Notes: generated from the sequence alone by a model not told the origin. A stretch of DNA of 11,499 nucleotides from Bacteroidales bacterium UBA5349 (GCA_002410065.1 DHQB01000010.1:1-11499), one strand, 5' to 3'. Shown: positions 1 to 8,179, counted from the stretch's first letter. Program-made: numbers and translations.

Positions 1-185
1 CGGTTTTAATTGGGGCTAATATATGCCCTTACCAAAAAGAATTTGATTCTTCTCGAAATTATCCAAGGGTTGAAATGGTTTCGGGTATTAAAATTGGAGA
101 CAGAGCATTTATTGGAACAGGGCCAAACAAAAACAAAATAGTTATAAACAATATCCGGGAATTCAACGCCATCCTAGAACCTTAA
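1..185 (+). CDS. 3' end of an unidentified protein (partial)
   Basis: An open frame enters from the left edge (first whole codon at position 3) and stops at TAA 183-185, giving about 60 C-terminal residues. I do not recognise the family with confidence. The segment containing 'IGDRAFIGTG' resembles the 'IGxKAYIGTG' strands of Kelch-type beta-propeller proteins that are common in Bacteroidota. It is followed by a polar stretch and ends in 'FNAILEP', which could be the closing strand of a last blade. That is inference from one short motif. The stop lies 19 nt before the next start on the same strand, so it may be cotranscribed with the two transglutaminase-like genes. No start, signal peptide or domain boundary is visible because the gene is cut by the window. 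Confidence 0.7.
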   Translation, partial: VLIGANICPYQKEFDSSRNYPRVEMVSGIKIGDRAFIGTGPNKNKIVINNIREFNAILEP

Positions 186-204
186 TTTTTAAATCACACA
201 AACT

Positions 205-2163
205 ATGCAAAAAAACTGCAAGTTCGCTCTTTTTGTATTTCTAGTTACCCTTGCATTCTCAGGCAGTGCACAAAAAAATTTATTCCACTTTGGGGATATC
301 TCCCGATCCGATTTGGAGATGATTGTTTACCAGCCCGATCCCGATGCCAATGCGGTTATTTTATCGGATAGGGGAGCGGCCACACTACATTACATAAGCA
401 ATAAATTTCAGATTGAATTTGAAAGAAATGTTAGGATAAAAATATTAAACACCGATGGTTTCGATTACGCCAACATTGAAATTCCCTACCTTAGTGAAGA
501 TAGACTAACCAATGTAAGGGCGTGCACCTACAATATATTTAGCGACAGCATTGTAGGAACTCCCGTAAACCCCAAGGAGTTTATCAAGGACAAATCGAGC
601 AAATACCATAAAACCCTTAGGATTGCATTTGCCAATGTAGCGGTAGGCTCAGTAATTGAATACCAGTATAAGCATACTACAGAGTATGTTTACAGGTTTA
701 TCCCCTGGGAATTCCAGGCTGAAATCCCTACCCAACTTTCTGAGTTTACCGCTGAGTACAACGATTTTTTTATATACAACACCCTAATTAAGGGCGATGC
801 CACATCAATAACAAAACACACAACAAAGAAAGATGCCTACGTGGGCGAATACCGAACAGGTGCCCAGATTCTTCGCTGGGTTGGCAATAATATTCCCGCT
901 TTTGAGCGCGAGCCATACATCACAGGAATAAAGGATCATTTTATAAAAGTTGATTTTGAACTGGCAGGAACCAACTTCCCAGGAAATTCATACCAAGTAC
1001 TTACTCCAAACTATAAGGATTTGCCAGAAAAGGTGCTTAAAAGAAAAGACTTTGGGGAAGCCTTAAGGAATACTGGGTTTTTGGATAAAATCAGCAAGAA
1101 AATTATTAGTAACTCTTCCGATGATGAATTATCAAAATTAAAGGCTATTCGGGAGTTTGTTGCCAACAAAATTCTATGGGATGGCACTTATCGTTTTAGC
1201 ACATCAGAGAATCTGAAGAAAGTTTACACACAGGAACGGGGCAATAGTGCTGAGATAAACCTAATACTTATTGCCATGCTTAGGAAGGCTAATCTGAAAG
1301 CAGACCCAGTTATCCTCAGCACCCGATCGAATGGATCGTTACACCCCTCACTGGCCATGATTCAAAACTTTAATCATGTGGTGGCAAGCGTTAAAGTAGG
1401 AGATAAAACTTATCTTGTTGATGCATCTGAACCCCTTTTACCTTACAACATGCTGCCCTTTCAGGCATTAAACAATAAGGGTAGATTAATAAATGAAGCC
1501 AACTCTATATGGGTCAATCTATGGAATGGGGAGATGAAAATGACCTCCATAAATGCTGACGTTGAGATTGACAGTTTAGGTGTGGTACTTGGTAAGATTA
1601 ATAAATCTTACTCTGGTTTCGACGGTTATAGAATTAGACGTTTTGTTAAACTGGAGAGCGAAAAGGGCTACAGGGATTGGTTAATGTCAAATTATCCAAG
1701 TTGGAGCATAAGCGGCTTAAGTCTGCAGAATCTCGACAGCTTGACAGCATCAGTAAATGAGCAGTTCGAATTTAGCACTGCTAACCTAGCTGAACCAACG
1801 AGTATTGGCCTTATAGTTAACCCAAATTTTCACTTAACCAATTTTAGTAATCTATTTGTAAATGAGAAGCGAAATTACCCCATCGACTTTGGATGCCCTG
1901 AAATGCTAACCTATACTGCTACTATTAAAATACCCGAAGGTTTTGAGGTTGACGAGATGCCAAGGAGTATCTCAATAATGCTGCCTGATCAAGGTGGAGA
2001 ATTTCTTTTTGACTGCCAAAAAGCCGGCAATACCATTACCATTCAGAGTAGGTTAAGCATTAAGCAGGTGCGGTTTGAAGCCAAAGAATACAATAAACTT
2101 CGCGATTTTTACACACAAGCAATCCGTAAGCAATCGGAATTAATTGTTTTGAAAAAGATCTAA
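205..2163 (+). CDS. Secreted DUF3857/transglutaminase-like protein, catalytic cysteine replaced
   Basis: A 652-residue exported protein. Residues 1-22 form a signal peptide (basic start, hydrophobic core, cleavage likely at 'SGSA|Q'). Residues about 55-225 look like the DUF3857 beta-rich domain, about 300-410 like a transglutaminase core, and the remainder like the beta-sandwich tail usual in this family. In active members the core starts with a 'GDCKD/GDCKA' motif. Here the equivalent is 'RGNSAEIN', with Ser348 at the cysteine position. The later His391 ('FNHVV') and Asp406 ('LVDASEP') are kept. It is therefore probably not a thiol transglutaminase or protease, and may bind a substrate or partner instead. 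The length is normal, with no frameshift. The next gene, 21 nt downstream, is a paralog with the cysteine intact, so the two are probably cotranscribed and may act together in the periplasm or on the outer membrane. The family is sure; the biological role is unknown. The start is the ATG directly before the signal peptide. Confidence 0.9.
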   Translation: MQKNCKFALFVFLVTLAFSGSAQKNLFHFGDISRSDLEMIVYQPDPDANAVILSDRGAATLHYISNKFQIEFERNVRIKILNTDGFDYANIEIPYLSEDRLTNVRACTYNIFSDSIVGTPVNPKEFIKDKSSKYHKTLRIAFANVAVGSVIEYQYKHTTEYVYRFIPWEFQAEIPTQLSEFTAEYNDFFIYNTLIKGDATSITKHTTKKDAYVGEYRTGAQILRWVGNNIPAFEREPYITGIKDHFIKVDFELAGTNFPGNSYQVLTPNYKDLPEKVLKRKDFGEALRNTGFLDKISKKIISNSSDDELSKLKAIREFVANKILWDGTYRFSTSENLKKVYTQERGNSAEINLILIAMLRKANLKADPVILSTRSNGSLHPSLAMIQNFNHVVASVKVGDKTYLVDASEPLLPYNMLPFQALNNKGRLINEANSIWVNLWNGEMKMTSINADVEIDSLGVVLGKINKSYSGFDGYRIRRFVKLESEKGYRDWLMSNYPSWSISGLSLQNLDSLTASVNEQFEFSTANLAEPTSIGLIVNPNFHLTNFSNLFVNEKRNYPIDFGCPEMLTYTATIKIPEGFEVDEMPRSISIMLPDQGGEFLFDCQKAGNTITIQSRLSIKQVRFEAKEYNKLRDFYTQAIRKQSELIVLKKI

Positions 2164-2184
2164 CCCGACAACAACCCATTGGAA

Positions 2185-4071
2185 ATGAAAAAATATATAT
2201 CAATTGTTCTAATACTTGTTCTATTTACATCGGCAAGTGCATCAACTTCTCGATATGCTTTTAACAACATCTCAGATGATTTAAAAGTTGGTGCCATTGC
2301 GGTGTTCAGAACCAACGAAATGCACATTACTGTTCACACAGTAAATAAAGTAATCTACAAACAAAAAGTAGCTATTACTCTACTTAATGAAAATGCTTCA
2401 GACTATAGGTTTCCAAATATTTATTACGATAAATTCGACAAGATCAAAGGCATAAAGGCATCGGTATACGACGAGAATGGCAAGTTGGTAGATATTTTAA
2501 AATCATCAAATATATTGGATATGAGCGCAGCGGCAGGAGGCTCGTTTCACTCTGACGCTAGAATGAAAACTATCCTTTTTCCTCTGATGAAATATCCGTA
2601 TACCATAGAATACGAGTATGAAATCACTACAAATGGAATACTTAGCTATCCAACATGGTCATTTCACCCTAGTCAAAATGTTTCTGTTGAGCAATCGGGT
2701 ATTCAGTATGTCGTTCCGAATGGCTTTCAAATCAAATTCTGGGAGGTTTCAATTCCCCAAAAGGTTGATAGTATCAGCCTAAAGGATAATGTTATTTACA
2801 CTTGGCAAATGGAAAACATACCTGCAAGCAAGGAAAATCCTTATGGCCTAAAAATATATAAATCACCCAAACTTTATGCAACTCCACTGGAGTTCGAACT
2901 CGATGGGTATAAAGGAAAAACAGACTCCTGGAAGAGCTTTGGCGAGTGGAGTAGAAAATTAATAGAAGGAAGGGATAAACTGCCTGAGGCTGAGGTGAAG
3001 AGAGTAAATGAGTTGGTGAAAAATGCTAAAGATGAAAGAGAAAAGGTTAAACTGATTTACGAGTATGTGCAATCGCGAACTCGTTACGTAAACATTAGCC
3101 TTGGCATAGGTGGATGGCAACCTATGCATGCCAAAGAGGTATCGAAAAAAGGTTTTGGTGATTGTAAAGCTCTTTCAAACTACACTATGTCATTGCTTAA
3201 AGCTGTGGGGATAAAATCGTACTATACTCTTGTTAAAGCAGGGAGGAACGAGAATATTAACACCAATTTTGTCAGCAATCAATTCAATCATATTATTCTT
3301 TGCGTTCCTCAACCTAGTGATACTATATGGTTGGAGTGCACAAACCAAACCTATCCCTTTAATTTCTTAGGTTCTGGAACCTCCAACAGGCATGTTCTGC
3401 TTATTACCGAGCAGGGTGGTGTGTTGGCCAAAACCCCTGCATTCAAAAAGGATGAAAGCATAAGACGGAATACAGGTACAATCAGCATAAACAAGCTGGC
3501 CAGTTTTACCAATGCTGAAATAGAAACTTTTTCCTCAGGATTGTATTTCGAATACTCACAAGGCGCGTATGAGCAAAAATCTCAGGAAGGCATAAAAAAG
3601 AGCCTCAACAAAAGATTGGATATCCTGTCCTTTGATGTTGAGAGTGCTTCTTTCTCCATGAACAAGTCGGAGAAGCCATCCTCTAAGCTTGAATACAAAT
3701 TGCTGATTAAGAATTTTGGGGTGGAGAACTCTAAAAGGCTCTTCTTTTCCCCCAGTATCACCAAAGAAGACTTTTTGCCTAACGATCCCTTTAGCATAAG
3801 AGTATCAGAGTCTACAATAGAGTCCGATTCTATTACGTATGTAATTCCTTACGGATATCAGACTGAATATTTACCACCTAACGAGGAGTTTACCACAAAA
3901 TTTGGCATCTATAAGTTCCACTTAATTTCTGAAGGGAATCGAATTGTTTTTATAAGGTCATTTGCCTTCAATAATGCGGATTACCCTAGAGAAGATTTTA
4001 AAGAATTTCACGAATTTATAAATTCCGTAGCCGCAAAGGATAGGGAAAGAGTGGTTTTACGGAAGATTTAA
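2185..4071 (+). CDS. Secreted DUF3857/transglutaminase-like protein, cysteine present
   Basis: A 628-residue exported protein. I start it at ATG 2185, where 'MKKYISIVLILVLF' opens a classic signal peptide with cleavage near 'ASA|S'. A TTG two codons upstream is possible but less likely. Residues about 40-220 match the DUF3857 type, about 275-385 the transglutaminase core, and about 400-628 the C-terminal beta domain. The catalytic set looks complete: Cys327 in 'GFGDCKALSN', His369 in 'FNHII', and an acidic third residue, Glu384, in 'WLECTNQ'. 'WLECT' is a frequent form in Bacteroidota members. The end 'RVVLRKI' parallels 'LIVLKKI' in the upstream paralog, which supports duplication and divergence. 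Likely cell location is the periplasm or outer membrane. The substrate is unknown; the fold allows peptide cleavage, cross-linking or amidation. It sits 21 nt after the previous stop, with no visible promoter between them. Confidence 0.9.
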   Translation: MKKYISIVLILVLFTSASASTSRYAFNNISDDLKVGAIAVFRTNEMHITVHTVNKVIYKQKVAITLLNENASDYRFPNIYYDKFDKIKGIKASVYDENGKLVDILKSSNILDMSAAAGGSFHSDARMKTILFPLMKYPYTIEYEYEITTNGILSYPTWSFHPSQNVSVEQSGIQYVVPNGFQIKFWEVSIPQKVDSISLKDNVIYTWQMENIPASKENPYGLKIYKSPKLYATPLEFELDGYKGKTDSWKSFGEWSRKLIEGRDKLPEAEVKRVNELVKNAKDEREKVKLIYEYVQSRTRYVNISLGIGGWQPMHAKEVSKKGFGDCKALSNYTMSLLKAVGIKSYYTLVKAGRNENINTNFVSNQFNHIILCVPQPSDTIWLECTNQTYPFNFLGSGTSNRHVLLITEQGGVLAKTPAFKKDESIRRNTGTISINKLASFTNAEIETFSSGLYFEYSQGAYEQKSQEGIKKSLNKRLDILSFDVESASFSMNKSEKPSSKLEYKLLIKNFGVENSKRLFFSPSITKEDFLPNDPFSIRVSESTIESDSITYVIPYGYQTEYLPPNEEFTTKFGIYKFHLISEGNRIVFIRSFAFNNADYPREDFKEFHEFINSVAAKDRERVVLRKI

Positions 4072-4162
4072 ATAAAGGATTGTCTAAAAGAACGAGCTAT
4101 GTTAAACTCTGAACTTTAACTGCTGAAACAACAAAGCAATGCTTGCTATGGTTCTCAAAATT

Positions 4163-4200
4163 AAATAGTAGCCTAAATACTTTTTTAGATAAGCCTATTT
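4163..4200. terminator. Possible weak AT-rich hairpin between convergent genes
   Basis: The 130-nt gap between two convergent genes (stops at 4071 and 4202) holds an imperfect inverted repeat. An outer AAATAG (4163-4168) pairs with CTATTT (4195-4200), and an inner CTAAA pairs with TTTAG around a six-base loop. It lies directly downstream of the peptidase stop on the minus strand, with AATTTT after it in that direction. The stem is AT-rich and interrupted, and there is no strong T run, so this is a tentative bidirectional terminator. I see nothing else in the gap except two short hairpins without T tracts. Confidence 0.25.
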
Positions 4201-4201
4201 C

Positions 4202-6607
4202 TTATTTCAGGTACTTCTCCAACCAAGTGTCAATTTCCCAGGCTTGGTGTAGTAACGATTGCCTAGCTCTATAGCCATGACTTTCAAATGGTAGCATTAC
4301 AAGTCTAGTTGTGCCGCCATGTCCATTAATGGCCTGATACAGGCGCTCGCTTTGCAATGGGAATGTGCCACTATTGTTGTCATCAACCCCATGGATTAAT
4401 AGTAACGGTTTCTTTAGCTTATCGGCATGCATAAACGGTGACATGTTATCATAAACCTCAGGTGCTTCCCAGTATGTTCGTTCTTCACCCTGAAAACCAA
4501 ATGGGGTAAGGGTTCGGTTATAGGCACCACTACGAGCAATGCCTGCAGCAAATAAATTTGTGTGTGCAAGCAAATTTGCTGTCATAAAGGCTCCGTATGA
4601 ATGCCCTCCAATGGCAATGCGTTTTGGATCGGCAATTTTTTGTTCAACCAGATAGTCTATGGCCGCTTTGGCATTTTCTGTAAGTTGTTCAACAAAGGTA
4701 TCGTTGGGCAATAGACTATCCTTTGCAACAATCGGCATACCAACCCTATCGAATACTGCATAACCACGCGCTACCCACATCACAGGCGATAAACGCGAAG
4801 GGCGAATAAACCTGTAAGGCGATTCTGTTATCTGAGCCGCGAGGTTGGCATCAACGTACTCTTGGGGGTAAGCCCACATCAGGACAGGGAGTTTTTTTGA
4901 TCCTTTTTTATAATTAGCCGGAAGGTAAAGCGTTGCGGTAAGTTCAATGCCGTCGGACCTTTTGTATCTTACCAACTCTTTTTGCACATTGGCAAGCTGC
5001 GGATAAGGGTGAGGAAATGAGGTAAACGCTTTGGATTTGTCTCGCTTCAGATCCCTAATAAAAAAATTGGGTTGTTCAGCCTCTGATTCTCGCTGGGTTA
5101 ATATTTTCTGAATAGGATTATCTAGAGCGGTTATGAACTGCTCGAAGTAGGGTGCTTTACATTGCCATAAACGCTTAGTTTTTAGCGTTTTTAGGTTTAG
5201 TTCATCCAAAAAAGGCATATTCCCTTGGGGCGACGCACCCTGTCCACTTAGGTATAGGATAGAATTGTCTCTATTGGTTTTAAGCACAGAGTAGCCCCAG
5301 TTGTTAAGTTCAGTAATGAAGTTTCCAGGATCGCTATAGGCATCTTGCCACGATCTATCCCCTATAATCCTCTTGCTTTCCTCTGGATTTGAAGGATTGA
5401 AAAAACTGGTTACTATCTTACGGGTTTCCCACCACTGCTCGTAAACAACAGCTAAATTATCCCAGCCCCACGTTATGCCTGAGAATCTGTAATTAAGCGA
5501 TAGAAAAGCTTTTGGTTTATCTTTAAATGGAGTTTCGAGCATGTAGAGCAAATCACGGATCTCTGCAACTTTTTTAGGGTTTCCTTCATCCTGAGCTTCA
5601 GCCCAAACAACTGTTGCTGGTTTATCACCTCGCCATTGATGACTCCTTGGCCCTTCCCGAACCGCACTAAATCCTTGAGGAATACTTTCGGCTAGTGGAA
5701 TTTCTGCCAGTTTTTTTAACAAAATCCCCTCGTTATTCCATATCTCAACCCAAATTGGAAAACTATAGTAGGGAACAATATATGAGAATGGTCGCATAAT
5801 TTGCTGTACAAGCAGATATTCGCCGTTGGGCGAAACGGAGAAGTTGCGATAAAGGCCAGGGTTTCCAATTACTTTAGGGTTGCTATTCTCCGATACTTTT
5901 GCAAGGGTTGATGTTGCGTAATACTCAAACATATCCTCATCAATCGGATTCTGAAGCATATCCTGATAGGTTCTAACTGCAGTTTTCTTTCCACTCGAAA
6001 CCTGAACAGATGGACCAACGGGTAAAGCGTCCTTAAAGCTCATTCCCTCTCGGCTCAGAATTCTAGAAGCGAAGTATATTGTCTTGCTATCGGGTGCCCA
6101 CTCAATGGGAACTCCCATTATTGCTGAGTTTAGGTCAGATGCCCATTTTTTTGCAACTCCTCTTTCAGTATCGGCAACCCAAAGTTCAATGGTTGTTTTT
6201 TTGTAAACCACAATTGCCAATTTTTCGCCATTGGGCGACCAGCGGAAAAACCTAATATTCCCATCTTCGGGCAGACCCGAAATGGGGTAACTTTCATTAG
6301 AGTCGATTCTTTGTAGCGATAAGCTGTTCCAGAAAAAAGGTTTGCTATCACCAAAGTTTTTCGGATTGATTCTAGTTCCTGCCAAACGGAGTTCAGGTTG
6401 AGCCATATCCGCAATATCGGGCATCTCTTGTGGTGAAGCTAATAGAGCATGCGTTTTAGTTGGATTAACTCCTAATGATGGGGTTGCTGGAGCATCAATA
6501 ATTTCGAGCAATTCTTTGGCAGGCTCCATGTACCTTGTGGTTTCCTGAGACATTAAAGTTGGTGTTAAGATAAAAGTCAGTAATGTAGTATAGATTAAGT
6601 TTCTCAT
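4202..6607 (-). CDS. Exported S9 serine peptidase, glutamyl-endopeptidase-like (S9D type)
   Basis: An 801-residue prolyl-oligopeptidase-family enzyme. Residues 1-20 are a signal peptide (cleavage near 'LMS|Q'), so it acts in the periplasm or outside the cell. Residues about 40-500 form the beta-propeller gate region, where WD40-like strands such as 'FFRWSPNGEKLA' and 'IEWAPDSKTIYF' are visible. Residues about 545-801 form the alpha/beta-hydrolase domain. The catalytic triad is Ser670 in 'GGHSYGAF', Asp743 in 'HGVDDNNSG' and His777 in 'ESHGY'. The run 'GIARSGAYNRTLTPFGFQ' and the 'GGHSYGAFMTANLLAHT' nucleophile elbow are, from memory, nearly the same as in plant chloroplast glutamyl endopeptidase (CGEP). 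I therefore favour that subgroup over dipeptidyl-peptidase IV. Preference for cleavage after Glu is inferred, not shown. The gene is transcribed alone, converging on the transglutaminase-like pair and diverging from the LicD-like gene. The start ATG (6607-6605) fits the signal peptide. Confidence 0.92.
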   Translation of the reverse strand: MRNLIYTTLLTFILTPTLMSQETTRYMEPAKELLEIIDAPATPSLGVNPTKTHALLASPQEMPDIADMAQPELRLAGTRINPKNFGDSKPFFWNSLSLQRIDSNESYPISGLPEDGNIRFFRWSPNGEKLAIVVYKKTTIELWVADTERGVAKKWASDLNSAIMGVPIEWAPDSKTIYFASRILSREGMSFKDALPVGPSVQVSSGKKTAVRTYQDMLQNPIDEDMFEYYATSTLAKVSENSNPKVIGNPGLYRNFSVSPNGEYLLVQQIMRPFSYIVPYYSFPIWVEIWNNEGILLKKLAEIPLAESIPQGFSAVREGPRSHQWRGDKPATVVWAEAQDEGNPKKVAEIRDLLYMLETPFKDKPKAFLSLNYRFSGITWGWDNLAVVYEQWWETRKIVTSFFNPSNPEESKRIIGDRSWQDAYSDPGNFITELNNWGYSVLKTNRDNSILYLSGQGASPQGNMPFLDELNLKTLKTKRLWQCKAPYFEQFITALDNPIQKILTQRESEAEQPNFFIRDLKRDKSKAFTSFPHPYPQLANVQKELVRYKRSDGIELTATLYLPANYKKGSKKLPVLMWAYPQEYVDANLAAQITESPYRFIRPSRLSPVMWVARGYAVFDRVGMPIVAKDSLLPNDTFVEQLTENAKAAIDYLVEQKIADPKRIAIGGHSYGAFMTANLLAHTNLFAAGIARSGAYNRTLTPFGFQGEERTYWEAPEVYDNMSPFMHADKLKKPLLLIHGVDDNNSGTFPLQSERLYQAINGHGGTTRLVMLPFESHGYRARQSLLHQAWEIDTWLEKYLK

Positions 6608-6898
6608 AGCGATGAATATGTGAGTAATTACTATTTATAGGTTTTAGGTATTGATCAATTTGGCCTTTATTGGTTTAAGATATTTACCAAACTTAAAAAA
6701 AATCTGTAATATTGACAAGTGAAAGACATTACGAAAAGAAAGGCTTATATTTAATTGTGAATTATAAGAATTACTGTTGACTACTAAAGATTTATGAAAG
6801 ATGTACGATAATGTTTTGTAACTCGAGAACATCGATAAACTAAGCGTAAAGTGATTATAATGATGCAATTTAAATTTTTCTAAATTTAGATCAGTATT
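6608..6898. other. Divergent intergenic region, promoters only
   Basis: This 291-nt AT-rich gap separates the minus-strand peptidase gene from the plus-strand LicD-like gene and is the longest gene-free stretch in the window. It holds one credible promoter for the peptidase, listed separately. Towards the LicD-like gene there is an AT-rich TAAATTTA at 6881-6888, which would give an almost leaderless transcript. A TTGAC at 6777-6781 has no well-spaced -7 partner. I see no tRNA, strong hairpin or tandem repeat. A minus-strand open frame at 6644-6868 is rejected as noise. Confidence 0.6.
6688..6718 (-). promoter_or_regulatory. Bacteroidota-type promoter for the S9 peptidase gene
   Basis: Read on the minus strand, TTG at 6718-6716 is followed after 20 nt by TAAGTTTG at 6695-6688. 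This is an exact match to the Bacteroidota -7 consensus TAnnTTTG with normal spacing to a -33 TTG. Transcription would begin near 6681, leaving a leader of about 74 nt before the ATG at 6607. No operator-like repeat is visible next to it. Confidence 0.5.
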
Positions 6899-7507
6899 AT
6901 GTCGGGAAATTTAACCCTTGAAGGGAAAAACGCAAAAATTGCCATTCGAATGATGAAAAAAGTGGCTAGATTTCTAGACACTATTCGGGTACCATACATC
7001 CTTGAGGCGGGTACATTACTTGGGGTTATAAGGGAAGACAGATTGTTACCCTGGGATAACGATGTAGATTTAACCATTTCAAGGGAATATGAGGAGAAGT
7101 TGTTGAAGAATTTGTGGCGGTTGAGGCTTAAGTTCTTAAAGGTTAGGGTGAGGTACTATAAAAAAGATATAAAATACTTTAAAAAGGGTGAACTAAGAAT
7201 TATCAAAATTAAAAATCTTAATCTTCGAAGGGGATGGAGGTATGATGTGGTGATGGATATATTTATCAAAACGAGAATCGAGGATCAGCATGTTTGGACT
7301 GAAGGGCTTAACCCTCCTGTACTAAAATCTGTTCCAGCAGAATTCTTAGATAATAGAATTTCCTATAAATTCAAAGGGAAGGAGTTTTCTGTACCCAAGG
7401 ATAATATTAGGTATCTGGAGTGCCGCTATGGTAAAAACTGGAGGATTCCGGTAAAAAAATGGGACTATAAAACTAACGATCACTCTTTAGTTGAGACTTT
7501 AAAGTAG
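6899..7507 (+). CDS. LicD-like phosphotransferase (nucleotidyltransferase fold), copy 1
   Basis: A 202-residue protein of the LicD family. LicD enzymes have a polymerase-beta-like nucleotidyltransferase fold and transfer phosphocholine or related phospho-alcohols from a CDP donor to surface glycans. The hallmark is clear: 'EAGTLLG' (residues 36-42), then 'LLPWDNDVD' (49-57), where Asp53, Asp55 and Asp57 should bind metal. Asp120 in 'VVMDIFIK' is a likely further acidic ligand. The tail 'VPKDNIRYL' followed by 'YGKNWRIPVKKW' is shared with the neighbour at 7512-8129. No signal peptide or membrane segment is seen, so it is cytoplasmic. The start is ATG 6899; a stop lies in frame just upstream at 6887-6889. 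The gene ends in tandem stops TAG-TAA. It is shorter than classical LicD (about 260-270 residues), but both copies here have this compact size. Substrate not determinable; the family call is firm. Confidence 0.85.
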   Translation: MSGNLTLEGKNAKIAIRMMKKVARFLDTIRVPYILEAGTLLGVIREDRLLPWDNDVDLTISREYEEKLLKNLWRLRLKFLKVRVRYYKKDIKYFKKGELRIIKIKNLNLRRGWRYDVVMDIFIKTRIEDQHVWTEGLNPPVLKSVPAEFLDNRISYKFKGKEFSVPKDNIRYLECRYGKNWRIPVKKWDYKTNDHSLVETLK

Positions 7508-7511
7508 TAAA

Positions 7512-8129
7512 CTAAGAACAGATAGTTTTCTCGTCGTCACCACAGCGCCATTCCTTCACAGGTATGCTCCAATCCCCATACTTTTCTGTTAGATAGTCTT
7601 TGTAATGATTGGGTACAGAAAGTTCTCTGCCTAAATAAGTAATAGTTTCGTTTGATTCATAGTATTTATTGCTTACCCTCATTACCTTATCCATTGCTTC
7701 CCAATAGGTATAGTTCTCATCATTACTTTTTATAAACACATCGAGGGCGATAGTGTTTTTGCTTGTGAATGGAAAAAACCAATTGAGAATATAGTAAAAC
7801 ATCGATTTAACCTTAAATAGCCGAAGTTCTCCCTTTTTAATTGGACCAAATTCCCTTGGACTCAGCCTTGTTGAAACTTTATACCCCTTGCGCTTGAGCT
7901 TTGGGGCAACTCTCTCCATAAAATGAATTGCGGACTGTTTTGGTATTGAGATATCAACATCATAATCCCATGGTAGAAGATCATTGTCACGTACAATACC
8001 TAGCAATGTGCCTCCCTCTAGGTGGTAAGGAATACCCTCATTCTGAATAACCTCAATGGTTTTCAATAAAATATTTTGGGCTTTTTTGAGATTTTTTTTT
8101 GTTAATTGTGGCTTAGCGTAATGAAACAT
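7512..8129 (-). CDS. LicD-like phosphotransferase (nucleotidyltransferase fold), copy 2
   Basis: A 205-residue LicD-family protein on the opposite strand to its paralog, with 4 nt between the two stops. It carries 'LEGGTLLG' (residues 37-44) and 'LLPWDYDVD' (51-59), with Asp55, Asp57 and Asp59 as probable metal ligands. 'KKGELRLFKVK' (98-108) parallels 'KKGELRIIKIK' in copy 1. 'ALDVFIK' (Asp130) and the tail 'SVPNHYKDYL...YGDWSIPVKEW' are also shared. By eye roughly a third or more of positions match copy 1 along the whole length, so these are diverged duplicates rather than one broken gene. Residues 110-120 ('FYYILNWFFPF') are hydrophobic and aromatic and could touch the membrane or a lipid-linked acceptor, although one true transmembrane helix is unlikely. 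It presumably transfers a phospho-alcohol to a glycan; donor and acceptor are unknown. Confidence 0.85.
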   Translation of the reverse strand: MFHYAKPQLTKKNLKKAQNILLKTIEVIQNEGIPYHLEGGTLLGIVRDNDLLPWDYDVDISIPKQSAIHFMERVAPKLKRKGYKVSTRLSPREFGPIKKGELRLFKVKSMFYYILNWFFPFTSKNTIALDVFIKSNDENYTYWEAMDKVMRVSNKYYESNETITYLGRELSVPNHYKDYLTEKYGDWSIPVKEWRCGDDEKTICS

Positions 8130-8149
8130 TTGTGGTTGAATTATTTTGG

Positions 8150-8179
8150 TAAAAGTAAATAAATTTTTAGATAGGACAA
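8150..8179 (-). promoter_or_regulatory. Probable promoter for LicD-like copy 2
   Basis: On the minus strand, TTG at 8179-8177 is followed after 19 nt by TACTTTTA at 8157-8150, one mismatch from TAnnTTTG. The predicted start near 8143 gives a short leader before the ATG at 8129. The region is AT-rich, so chance similarity is possible. Confidence 0.38.

Noticed and set aside
2179..2184. TTG start two codons before ATG 2185 for the second transglutaminase-like gene
   Set aside because: ATG 2185 starts the basic n-region of the signal peptide directly; the TTG adds only Met-Glu and offers no better ribosome site.
4101..4120. Short perfect hairpin GTTAAA-8 nt-TTTAAC downstream of the second transglutaminase-like gene
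   Set aside because: The six-pair AT-rich stem is not followed by a T run on the plus strand, so it does not qualify as an intrinsic terminator.
4134..4146. Small hairpin AGCAA-TGC-TTGCT
   Set aside because: A five-pair stem with a three-base loop and no T tract is expected by chance and has no evident role.
6644..6868. A 74-codon minus-strand open frame upstream of the peptidase gene
   Set aside because: It is rich in Phe, Ser, Asn and Lys as expected of AT-rich noise, has no recognisable domain, and it overlaps the TTG/TAAGTTTG promoter of the peptidase gene.
6886..7077. A minus-strand open frame over the start of LicD-like copy 1
   Set aside because: It is antisense to the strongly conserved GTLLG/PWDND coding region and has no family similarity of its own.
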